From assembly GCA_007131125.1 (NCBI GenBank), contig SLRE01000297.1, forward strand, positions 1 through 9,039: a stretch of 9,039 nucleotides of DNA, given 5' to 3'. Below the pieces are notes generated by a model. That model was not told the DNA's origin. It saw only the letters and a program-made list of their open reading frames with translations, and searched no databases. Source of the stretch: Bacteroidales bacterium. GTDB taxonomy: Bacteria > Bacteroidota > Bacteroidia > Bacteroidales > UBA7960. Positions 1-6,874 of the stretch are shown piece by piece; position 1 is the first letter of the stretch; each line of letters starts with the position of its first letter. The translations under genes and the position numbers were made by a program.

Positions 1-925
1 ATGGCAGGGCCTGTGTGGTGTGGTCAAGTATGTGCTCCCCTTTTTCAGGACCGAATTGAGGGATGACCCCATAAAAGTCAGCATTCACATAAATGTTTTT
101 CTTTACCGGGATATCTCCTTTGTATTGAAGACTAATTGCCGGGGCATACCTGAGGGCAGGAGATCCCACCACTTCTATCAGCCCATGAATATCGGGGCGG
201 GAATGAACGATTTCGGCTTCCGGCAAATTCAGGCTGGAAGCAAGGCTTTTGTATTCTGAAATGGGAATGGACCCGGGTTCCCTCATCAATAGACCGGATG
301 CAATAACGGCAAATATTCCCGCTGCAATTTGAATCTTTCTGTAGGATGCCGTAAGGGCAAGCAAACCGGCCAAAACCGAAAGCAAACCGATGAGAGGAGG
401 AACCTGCTGCGGGAAGATGGTCCCAAACAATAGCAAAACCAGCAAACCTCCAACACCAGATCCAAGCAGGTTGGAAAAATAATATGTCCCGATTTGTCTG
501 GCATTTTCAATAAAAATGATACCAATGCTTAATGCTCCTGTAAAGAAAGGAATAAAAAAGATGATATAATTTGCAGCAAGTATGGGAAATTGAGAAAATT
601 CCGCAAATAGCAGGTAAACGTCAAAGCGGAAAAACTCCATGCGGGTGATTTCAAAAGCCACCATCATAAAAAAACCGCTTACCGTCATCAGGAGGGGGAC
701 CAGCCAACGGGACCAGGCCAGCAGCTTTTCCCGGTAAATAGCCAGCAAAGTGCCGCTTGCGCCAAATCCAAGCATGGCTATGGAAATGATCATGTAGGCA
801 AAATGATGCCACTGTACAATGGAAATAAGCTGCATCAGGGCCAGCTGAAATGCAATAATGGCTGCCGAATGCAACCCAAGACTGATGATAAGGCGGTTTT
901 GATAGTGTTTCAAGGAAAATCCCAT
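1..925 (-). CDS. Membrane-embedded spermidine synthase-like protein, N-terminal part (3' end cut by window edge)
   Basis: This reading frame is open from an ATG at 923-925 to the left edge (308 codons). The translation shows about seven hydrophobic segments, near residues 13-35, 41-63, 71-92, 113-138, 147-170, 176-193 and 197-213. They include the runs 'QWHHFAYMIIS', 'MLGFGASGTL' and 'YFSNLLGSGVGGLL'. A soluble part follows with 'EVVGSPALRYAPAISLQY' (251-268) and 'LDHTTQALP' at the cut end. From family knowledge, this is the pattern of polytopic proteins whose C-terminal half is a spermidine/spermine-synthase-type Rossmann domain. That half lies outside the window, so catalysis cannot be judged. 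The gene begins 11 bases after the pcm stop on the same strand, so it is probably co-transcribed with pcm. An in-frame GTG at 938-940 overlaps the pcm stop and is an alternative start. No clear ribosome-binding site precedes the ATG. True polyamine synthesis is unproven; many such fusions have unknown substrates. Confidence 0.8.
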   Translation of the reverse strand, partial: MGFSLKHYQNRLIISLGLHSAAIIAFQLALMQLISIVQWHHFAYMIISIAMLGFGASGTLLAIYREKLLAWSRWLVPLLMTVSGFFMMVAFEITRMEFFRFDVYLLFAEFSQFPILAANYIIFFIPFFTGALSIGIIFIENARQIGTYYFSNLLGSGVGGLLVLLLFGTIFPQQVPPLIGLLSVLAGLLALTASYRKIQIAAGIFAVIASGLLMREPGSIPISEYKSLASSLNLPEAEIVHSRPDIHGLIEVVGSPALRYAPAISLQYKGDIPVKKNIYVNADFYGVIPQFGPEKGEHILDHTTQALP

Positions 926-936
926 AACAAGGCGAA

Positions 937-1659
937 TCACTCTCTTTTGAAAGGAACAAATCTAACCGGCATCAGGGTTCTGGTGGAATAATCATCTCCC
1001 TGCTTTTCAACAAGCATCAATTGCTGCACCCGAAAGGGCGAGCCGATGGGGATGATCATTTTTCCCCCGTCTTTAAGCTGTTCCACAAGGGGAGAGGGGA
1101 TGTGCTCCGCAGCTGCAGTTACCACGATGGCATCAAAAGGGGCATGCTCTTCCCATCCGTAATAGCCATCGGCTATTTTAACAAAAACATTGTCATATTC
1201 ATTATCCAGAACTTCACGGGCTGTTTTTCCCAGTTCTTCAATAATTTCTATGGTGTAAACCTCATCAACAATTTCTGCAAGCACCGCTGCCTGGTAACCC
1301 GATCCGGTTCCAATTTCCAGCACCCTTTGCCCCCTGCCCGGATTGATGATTTCGGTCATATAACCCACAATATAGGGCTGAGAAATGGTTTGTCCGAAGC
1401 CTATGGGCAGGGGTCTGTCCTGGTAGGCAAACCTTCGTTGAGCGGAAGGAACATAAAGATGGCGAGGCACGTTTTCCATGGCCTTCAGGGTAGCCTGATG
1501 GTTAATGCCCCGGGCCTGCAACTGGGTCCTAACCATTTCCCTGCGCTCAGAAGCATAAGAATCTTGTCCGGATTTGGCATTTTTTGGTATAGATATTGCA
1601 ATGAGCAACATAATTCCAATCCAAAATAAACTTGCTTTTAGATGTTTTTGTTTTCCCAT
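937..1659 (-). CDS. pcm: Protein-L-isoaspartate O-methyltransferase with N-terminal signal/anchor segment
   Basis: The enzyme transfers a methyl group from S-adenosylmethionine to isoaspartyl residues in damaged proteins, starting their repair to aspartate. The 240 residues carry the family signatures: 'TISQPYIVGYMTEII' at 91-105, the SAM-binding motif I 'VLEIGTGSGYQAA' at 113-125, 'DAIVVTAAAEHIP' at 176-188 and the C-terminal 'PVRFVP' at 231-236. Classical cytosolic Pcm is about 208 residues. Here residues 1-35 are extra: a basic start (MGKQKHLK), a hydrophobic stretch from about 10 to 25, then a polar region ending 'NAKSGQDSYA', which looks like a signal peptide or membrane anchor. The internal ATG at 1534-1536 (Met42) would give a 199-residue cytosolic form, but has no well-spaced ribosome-binding site. 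The full start at 1659 is preferred because a consensus promoter lies just upstream of it. The gene is followed 11 bases later by the membrane spermidine-synthase-like gene. Family assignment is near certain; the location of the product is inference. Confidence 0.93.
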   Translation of the reverse strand: MGKQKHLKASLFWIGIMLLIAISIPKNAKSGQDSYASERREMVRTQLQARGINHQATLKAMENVPRHLYVPSAQRRFAYQDRPLPIGFGQTISQPYIVGYMTEIINPGRGQRVLEIGTGSGYQAAVLAEIVDEVYTIEIIEELGKTAREVLDNEYDNVFVKIADGYYGWEEHAPFDAIVVTAAAEHIPSPLVEQLKDGGKMIIPIGSPFRVQQLMLVEKQGDDYSTRTLMPVRFVPFKRE

Positions 1660-1676
1660 AACTCCAGCTTATCTCA

Positions 1677-1707
1677 CAAATATAGCATTATAAAAACAGT
1701 TATGCAA
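1677..1707 (-). promoter_or_regulatory. Bacteroidota-type promoter for pcm
   Basis: On the minus strand the sequence reads TTG (1705-1707), a 20-base spacer, then TATATTTG (1677-1684). This fits the -33 TTG/TTTG and -7 TAnnTTTG consensus used by the primary sigma factor of Bacteroidota. The -7 box ends 17 bases before the pcm ATG, so the leader would be only about 10 bases long. The match is exact at all fixed -7 positions and the spacing is normal. Transcript start data were not available. Confidence 0.65.
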
Positions 1708-1730
1708 CCAGGTTTTGAAAAGCAGAACTG

Positions 1731-1750
1731 CCGGAAGTTTCTTTTTCCGG
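1731..1750. repeat. Short inverted repeat in the pcm / MG2-plug divergent region
   Basis: CCGGAA (1731-1736) and TTCCGG (1745-1750) form perfect 6-base arms around an 8-base centre. It sits between the pcm -33 box and the next gene's start. No plus-strand gene ends upstream, so a terminator is unlikely in that direction. An operator for either divergent gene is possible. The arms are short enough that chance is a real alternative. Confidence 0.3.
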
Positions 1751-1808
1751 TTTGTGAATGAGGCAACTACATAAATCAATCAATATCAAAACTCTAATTT
1801 ATTTTGTT

Positions 1809-4184
1809 ATGAAAAAAGTTTTCCTTTTGTTATCGTTAATTGGCATTTTGCTTTTCAGCACCTGCCCGGGTTTTTCTCAAAATGATGTTCAAGAGCTGAA
1901 AAGCCCGCTTCTGGAAAAACTTCAGAAAGCGGAAAAGCAACTTCCCCAGCAGAAAGTTTACCTGCACACGGATAAGGACCAATACCTTGCCGGTGAAAAA
2001 ATCTGGTTTAAAGCTTATGTGGTTTCTGCCTCCGGCAATACTCCGCATTCTTTTCAAACCAACCTCAATGTGGATCTTATCAATGAGAATGGTAAATTCA
2101 TTGACTTTTCAATTTTAGACTTGAAAAACGGACTTACAAATGGAAGCTTCCATTTGCCCGACTCACTGCACGAAGGCGGGTATTACTTGAGGGCTTATAC
2201 CGACTGCATGAAAAACTTTGACCAGGAATTTTATTTTCTCAAACCTGTTCATGTTGTTAACCCCATCGAAGAAAATTTTATCCGCCGAAGTGAAAGGCGT
2301 CGCAGCCAGAGGTTTAACCGGAAGCTGGAAAATCAAATAGAACAACGACAGTTTGCCTTTTTCCCGGAAAGCGGTCAAATGCTTAAAGGGGTGGAAAACC
2401 GGATTGCCTTTAAAGCTGCCAATGGTTTAGGAGAAGGTGTTGAAGCCAGTGGTCAGGTGTATGATGATCAGGGAAGTAAATTACTTTCTTTTGAAACATT
2501 TCACGAAGGGATGGGACGCTTTGAATTAACCCCTGAATCAGGACGATCCTATAAAGCAAAAGTAAAATTCGACAATGGCCGCACTGAAGAGTTTGCTTTA
2601 CCCAAAGCTGTCACAGAGGGATATTCACTCAGAATAGATCCTGTCATGGATGGGATTGAAATCATGGTGAAAACAAATTTTCCCAACCCTTCAGAATTAT
2701 CTATTTTGGCACATGCACACAGCACACCGGCTTTTTATAAACCGGTAACTTTCAGGGATGGGGTTTTTAAAACAATAGTACCGTTTGAAAATCTGCCGGA
2801 TGGGATTACCAACCTGACTTTGTTTAAAAACCATGAAATTCCTGTGGCAGAGCGCCTGGCATTTGTGTTACAGGAGGAAATCCGGGAGGTGGAAATGGCT
2901 GACATACAAACCATTTCTGCTGATGAGGGAAATAAAACCATGAAGGTGGACCTGCTTTTTGAAGCTGATCCAGGTATCCCCGGCAGCTACTCTGTTGCTG
3001 CAGTGGGAAGCCTGGGCCAAAAAACCGGCAAAGCCCCTCATCTTAATATGGCTGCCTATCTCATGCTTTCCAGCGAAATTAAAGGACAAGTTAAAGATCC
3101 CGGTTTCTACCTTCAAAAAAATGAGCAAAATCAAAAAGCGGCCGACCTTTTGATGATGACGCATGGATGGAGACGATTTGACTGGACTGCCTTGCTTGAC
3201 GGGGAAGTTTCTGATATAAATGATGATCCGGAAGAAGGCATTGAGATTTCCGGTAAACTGAAATCCACAAGTCGCTCTCATTCTGCCGAAGGGGTATCAC
3301 TTAAGCTGACCACAAAGCCTTGGGGAAATAACTATTACACCGAAACTGGCAAAAACGGAGAATTTGCTTTTTCCGGCCTGGACTATCAGGGGTCCGTAAA
3401 AACCGGACTAGTTATCGAAACTGATGCTCCGGGAAGGGTTTATGAAATTGGGATTGATGACAGGCAGTTTGAAAAAATTGATTTACCCGTCGGATTCCAT
3501 ACTCCGAAAAAAAGAGTCCTGAACCGGGGTGAAGAATGGTCAAGAACATCCCGGCCTGATTATTCGGTGAAATCTACTATTAGTCCCCCTGCAAGGGCTT
3601 CGGGAGGCTATTATGGTGACCCTGATCAGGTAGTTTACATGGATGATATTCCACCCCAGTCAAACATGCAACATTTTCTGCGCACCCGTATAAGGGGCCT
3701 GACCTATACCACTGATGGAACCTTTGTGTTAAGAGGCGTCAGCAGCGTCAGGGGTAGCAATGAACCCCTGTATATTGTTGATGATAATGTGATTGACAGA
3801 AATGCTTTTTTAAATCTAAGACCAGACGAACTGGACCGGGTGGAAGTTTTGAGCGGTTCCAGTGCATCCATCCTGGGAATGAGAGGCGGAAACGGTGCAT
3901 TGGTTGCCTACTCCCGCAGAAGCGAAAGGGGAACTCCTGCCTTTGAATTGGAATTTAAAGGTTATTCTGTATCGGAAGATTTTTATGACTCCAAAATCAA
4001 AACATCACACTACCAAAATGAAGCAGTGAATAAAACCCTCTTCTGGAAGCCTAGTGCCATACCCGGGCAGGACGGAGCGTTGACTCTGGAATTTCCACAA
4101 CCAAAAGGGTTTGAAGAAATATTCCTGCTTGTTGAGGGAATCGATCAAAACGGGCAGATCACATTTGGTTTTATTGAGCTTTAA
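1809..4184 (+). CDS. Exported MG2-domain / TonB-plug-domain protein, first paralogue
   Basis: A 791-residue protein of unknown function. Residues 1-23 form a signal peptide (MKKVFLLLSLIGILLF, cleavage around GFSQ). Residues about 47-152 resemble a macroglobulin MG2 domain ('QQKVYLHTDKDQYLAGEKIW', then 'GGYYLRAYTDCM'). An arginine-rich linker (159-181) and further beta-rich domains (about 182-360) follow. Next is the motif 'DLLMMTHGWRRFDW' (446-459), which I recognise from Bacteroidota MG2/plug proteins, then a carboxypeptidase-regulatory-like sandwich (about 478-560). Residues 605-702 are a TonB-receptor plug: 'LRTRIRGL', 'NEPLYIVDDNVI', 'ELDRVEVLSG' and 'MRGGNGALVAYS'. The last about 50 residues ('KTLFWKPSAI', 'LLVEGIDQNGQITFGF') look like a small beta-sandwich. 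There is no beta-barrel, so it is not a complete transporter. The start at 1809 is chosen over the in-frame ATG at 1758 because it places the signal peptide at the N-terminus; no Shine-Dalgarno is visible. It is a tandem paralogue of the gene at 4451 and ends at its own terminator. Confidence 0.88.
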   Translation: MKKVFLLLSLIGILLFSTCPGFSQNDVQELKSPLLEKLQKAEKQLPQQKVYLHTDKDQYLAGEKIWFKAYVVSASGNTPHSFQTNLNVDLINENGKFIDFSILDLKNGLTNGSFHLPDSLHEGGYYLRAYTDCMKNFDQEFYFLKPVHVVNPIEENFIRRSERRRSQRFNRKLENQIEQRQFAFFPESGQMLKGVENRIAFKAANGLGEGVEASGQVYDDQGSKLLSFETFHEGMGRFELTPESGRSYKAKVKFDNGRTEEFALPKAVTEGYSLRIDPVMDGIEIMVKTNFPNPSELSILAHAHSTPAFYKPVTFRDGVFKTIVPFENLPDGITNLTLFKNHEIPVAERLAFVLQEEIREVEMADIQTISADEGNKTMKVDLLFEADPGIPGSYSVAAVGSLGQKTGKAPHLNMAAYLMLSSEIKGQVKDPGFYLQKNEQNQKAADLLMMTHGWRRFDWTALLDGEVSDINDDPEEGIEISGKLKSTSRSHSAEGVSLKLTTKPWGNNYYTETGKNGEFAFSGLDYQGSVKTGLVIETDAPGRVYEIGIDDRQFEKIDLPVGFHTPKKRVLNRGEEWSRTSRPDYSVKSTISPPARASGGYYGDPDQVVYMDDIPPQSNMQHFLRTRIRGLTYTTDGTFVLRGVSSVRGSNEPLYIVDDNVIDRNAFLNLRPDELDRVEVLSGSSASILGMRGGNGALVAYSRRSERGTPAFELEFKGYSVSEDFYDSKIKTSHYQNEAVNKTLFWKPSAIPGQDGALTLEFPQPKGFEEIFLLVEGIDQNGQITFGFIEL

Positions 4185-4213
4185 ACCGATTAGGGTTTGA
4201 AGTAAAATTTATT

Positions 4214-4264
4214 CAACTTTCCTTTTGAAAAACCCGATTTTTTCCAAATGGAAAGTTGTTTTTT
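4214..4264 (+). terminator. Strong rho-independent terminator after the first MG2/plug gene
   Basis: CAACTTTCC (4214-4222) pairs perfectly with GGAAAGTTG (4250-4258). After one mismatch the stem continues with TTTG/CAAA and then, past a one-base bulge, an A5/T5 segment, leaving a small loop around CCCGAT. Six T residues (4259-4264) follow immediately. It lies 29 bases after the stop of the first paralogue and 186 bases before the second, so it should uncouple the two genes. Confidence 0.85.
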
Positions 4265-4328
4265 ATGAAGATGATTTAATCTGCAACTCCATCTTAAACT
4301 TAATTGTTAAATAATTGTTTAATCCTTT

Positions 4329-4359
4329 GGTAATACCTGTTGTTTCATAACAAGTTACC
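4329..4359. repeat. Interrupted inverted repeat upstream of the second MG2/plug gene
   Basis: GGTAA (4329-4333) pairs with TTACC (4355-4359), and inside it TTGTT (4340-4344) pairs with AACAA (4349-4353) around TCAT. The two stems share one axis with an asymmetric internal loop. It lies about 45 bases upstream of the probable -7 box of the next gene, where an operator could sit. The region is AT-rich, so part of this could be chance. Confidence 0.35.
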
Positions 4360-4404
4360 TTAATAATACGTTGTAAAAAATTAGGAAAAAAACTTAAAAA
4401 TAAT

Positions 4405-4442
4405 TATCTTCGTTACTATTGTATTTCATCTTTTTAAAGAGG
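4405..4442 (+). promoter_or_regulatory. Probable -7 box and ribosome-binding site of the second MG2/plug gene
   Basis: TATCTTCG (4405-4412) differs by one base from the Bacteroidota -7 consensus TAnnTTTG and lies 38 bases before the ATG at 4451. I found no good TTG/TTTG at the expected upstream spacing, so the promoter call is tentative. AAAGAGG (4436-4442), 8 bases before the ATG, is a good Shine-Dalgarno and supports this start. It is the clearest ribosome-binding site in the window. Confidence 0.5.
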
Positions 4443-4450
4443 TCTTCGCC

Positions 4451-6874
4451 ATGATTAAATCAGCTTCTGTTATTAGAAAAACCAGTTTTTTGCTTATATT
4501 TTTCCTTTTTACTTTACCGGGATTTGCAGCAGAAAACATTTCAGACCAGGCCAAATCTATTTTGGAAAACCTGAACAAAATGAAACATGCTTACCCACAG
4601 CAAAAAGTTTTTTTGCACCTTGATAAGCATGAATATCTGGCCGGTGATACCATTTGGGTCAAAGGATATGTTGTAAACGCTACTACTCTTAAACCCGATA
4701 CACTTAGCAGCAACCTTTTTGTAGAAATTATTAATTCTGATGGGAAACCGGTAAGTATCTCCCTTTTCCGCCTGAAAGAAGGGTATGCCAAAGGAGAGGT
4801 TGCTCTTCCGGATTCCATTTCTGAGGGAAATTACCAGTTAAGGAGTTATACCAACTGGATGAACAACTTCAATGAGGATCTTTTCTTTTCCAAGGATCTT
4901 TATGTATATAATCCCATTGAAGAAAACTTTATCCGTAGGAGGGATGTCTGGAGAAACCGCCGTTTTAACCGGCAGTTGGAGAGAGCACAGGAAAAAATGC
5001 AATTTGCTTTTTTCCCGGAAGGAGGACAGCTGGTGGCAGAATTGGAAAACCGGGTTTCATTTAAAGCCGCCAATTCTTTGGGTGCAGGCATTAAAGCCAG
5101 TGGACAGGTCTTTGACGGCAGGGGAAACCAAATTGCCGACTTTGAAACTTTCCATGATGGAATGGGAACCTTCAAATTTACCCCAAAGGCAGGGGAAAAA
5201 TACAGGGCCGAAATAGTTTTCGAAAACGGAGACAATAAAAGGGTTGAACTGCCAAGAGCATCTGACGCAGGAATTTTGCTTTCTGCAACCCAAAATGACA
5301 ATGCCCTGCAAATTAAAGTAGAACCCAACTTCAATCCCGATGACAGGAATATTCCTGACCATTTTATTCTTTTGGTGCATACAAGAGGAGATGTCAATTA
5401 TCTTGAAGAATTCAGAACCGGAGGAGAAAAACATAAAACCGAGGTGTCCTTAAATTCATTGCCGACCGGGGTTTCCCAAATCATGTTGTTTGATCAGGAA
5501 GGACAACCCATTGCTGAAAGACTGGTCTTTGTCAACCACATGGATTGGAAAATGGCAAGCCTGGGTAATGCTGAAATTAACAATGGCAGTGACGGACAGA
5601 AAATTCAGGTTAACCTGGAATTAAAAGAATCCCTTCCTGGTGAGAGTTATTCGGTTGCTGTACTTGATGCAAAAGATGATGCTTTGGATTATCGCTCCAA
5701 CATTGCAACCGACCTTCTCATGTTAGGAGATATCGGAATTGGCACCGTTAATGATCCATGGTTTTACCTTGCAAACGATGATGAATCAACCAGGAAAGCA
5801 ATGGATTTACTCATGACAACCCATGGTTGGAGGAGGTTTGACTGGAAAGCACTGGCAAAGGGAGAATTTCCTGAGCTCAGGTATCCTTTCCTGCATGGAA
5901 TTACCATTAGTGGAGTGGTTTCTCCAAGGTCTTCAGGGAGAATCACCGGAGAGCTTGATGTTGAACTGGCCATTTCCCAGGAAAAAATTGATATCTATGA
6001 AACCTCAACCGACAGCCATGGCAATTTTGTGTTTCCAAACCTGGATTATGATGGGTTGTTTTCTGCGGAGTTTCGTATTGATGCCGGTCATGAGCGAAGA
6101 GCCATGCACCTCAGACTCAACCAGCGTTCTTATGAAGATGTAAAATTCACGAAGAACTTCAATACCCGCCCAAGAAGGGTTACTTCAAGGGGAGATGAAT
6201 GGGAAAGGGTATCTCAGCCGGAAACTGTAATCCGATCCCGGGAACCTGCTGACAAAGGCCGCGAACCCTTGTCCATGTTTGGAGAACCGAAACAAACCAT
6301 CTATTTTGATGATATTCGTGACCAACTCCATAGCGTGATGGATGTTTTGCGTACCCGTGTATCAGGCCTGAGGATTATTAATGGGGAAGTTATTTTGCGT
6401 GGACCAACCAGTTTTATGCAAAGTAATGAGCCACTTTTCTATCTTGATGGAGTTTCTGTTCAAAGGAATGTTTTTCTTAATGTCAATGTAAATGATATTG
6501 ACCGCCTTGAGGTTATTACCGGTCCTGAAAGTGCTATTTTCGGCAGCCGGGGGGCAAATGGTGCCTTGCTAATCTGGACACTCAGGGGTGGGCACCAGTT
6601 TCATATTACTCATAAATACTTTTTGAAGGGCTACCATGAACCCTCCGAAACCTATCAGACCAGCATTAATACCGACATTTATAAAATTTCTGGAATAGAC
6701 AGGACCCTGTTCTGGCATCCGGAGTTAAAACCCGACAATGCAGGGAATTTGGCAATATCGGTTCCTTACGATGAACACATTCGTAACCTCAGAGTTGTTA
6801 TTCAGGGTGTTGACGAAAAAGGCCGCATAACCTTCTCTGAATACTTGCTGGATGATGAAAAACCTATAAACTAA
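4451..6874 (+). CDS. Exported MG2-domain / TonB-plug-domain protein, second paralogue
   Basis: An 807-residue protein of unknown function, colinear with the 791-residue gene just upstream. A signal peptide covers about residues 1-27 (hydrophobic 12-21, then 'LPGFAA'). The MG2-like domain (about 50-155) contains 'QQKVFLHLDKHEYLAGDTIW'. It is followed by 'NPIEENFIRR' and a basic linker (161-180), then 'MQFAFFPEGGQL'. The motif 'DLLMTTHGWRRFDW' is at 452-465 and a carboxypeptidase-regulatory-like sandwich at about 482-565. The plug spans about 615-711 and is closer to the canonical sequence than the first copy's: 'NEPLFYLDGVSV', 'DIDRLEVITGPESAIFGSR' and 'GANGALLIWT'. The C-terminal segment 'RTLFWHPELKP' to 'RVVIQGVDEKGRITFSEYLL' matches the tail of the first paralogue. 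No beta-barrel follows. Export to the periplasm or outer membrane is inferred from the signal peptide. A good AAAGAGG site supports the start. The stop overlaps the convergent acyl-CoA reductase gene by 11 bases. Confidence 0.88.
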   Translation: MIKSASVIRKTSFLLIFFLFTLPGFAAENISDQAKSILENLNKMKHAYPQQKVFLHLDKHEYLAGDTIWVKGYVVNATTLKPDTLSSNLFVEIINSDGKPVSISLFRLKEGYAKGEVALPDSISEGNYQLRSYTNWMNNFNEDLFFSKDLYVYNPIEENFIRRRDVWRNRRFNRQLERAQEKMQFAFFPEGGQLVAELENRVSFKAANSLGAGIKASGQVFDGRGNQIADFETFHDGMGTFKFTPKAGEKYRAEIVFENGDNKRVELPRASDAGILLSATQNDNALQIKVEPNFNPDDRNIPDHFILLVHTRGDVNYLEEFRTGGEKHKTEVSLNSLPTGVSQIMLFDQEGQPIAERLVFVNHMDWKMASLGNAEINNGSDGQKIQVNLELKESLPGESYSVAVLDAKDDALDYRSNIATDLLMLGDIGIGTVNDPWFYLANDDESTRKAMDLLMTTHGWRRFDWKALAKGEFPELRYPFLHGITISGVVSPRSSGRITGELDVELAISQEKIDIYETSTDSHGNFVFPNLDYDGLFSAEFRIDAGHERRAMHLRLNQRSYEDVKFTKNFNTRPRRVTSRGDEWERVSQPETVIRSREPADKGREPLSMFGEPKQTIYFDDIRDQLHSVMDVLRTRVSGLRIINGEVILRGPTSFMQSNEPLFYLDGVSVQRNVFLNVNVNDIDRLEVITGPESAIFGSRGANGALLIWTLRGGHQFHITHKYFLKGYHEPSETYQTSINTDIYKISGIDRTLFWHPELKPDNAGNLAISVPYDEHIRNLRVVIQGVDEKGRITFSEYLLDDEKPIN

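Noticed and set aside
651..959. Open minus-strand frame giving a 102-residue peptide, and another at 286-525
   Set aside because: They are out-of-frame readings of the membrane spermidine-synthase-like gene, whose own frame stays open from 925 to the left edge and shows clear family motifs.
1021..1629. Plus-strand open frame of 202 codons
   Set aside because: It is exactly antisense to pcm, has no family features, and pcm motifs are unmistakable on the other strand.
1758..1808. Upstream in-frame ATG of the first MG2/plug gene
   Set aside because: Using it would put 17 extra residues before a textbook signal peptide (MKKVFLLLSL...), so the ATG at 1809 is the more likely start.
1809..1890. 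Lipoprotein signal in the first MG2/plug protein (LLFSTC)
   Set aside because: The residues before the cysteine do not fit a good lipobox and the cysteine is followed by PGFSQ, a normal signal-peptidase I context.
4900..5397. Minus-strand open frame of 165 codons, with others at 2868-3281 and 5057-5434
   Set aside because: These lie inside the paralogue genes in antisense, have no start context or recognisable domains, and arise from the codon bias of the sense genes.
1809..6874. Calling the two large genes SusC-like or other TonB-dependent transporters
   Set aside because: A plug is present, but only about 90 residues follow it, far too few for a 22-strand barrel, and the N-terminal half is macroglobulin-like.
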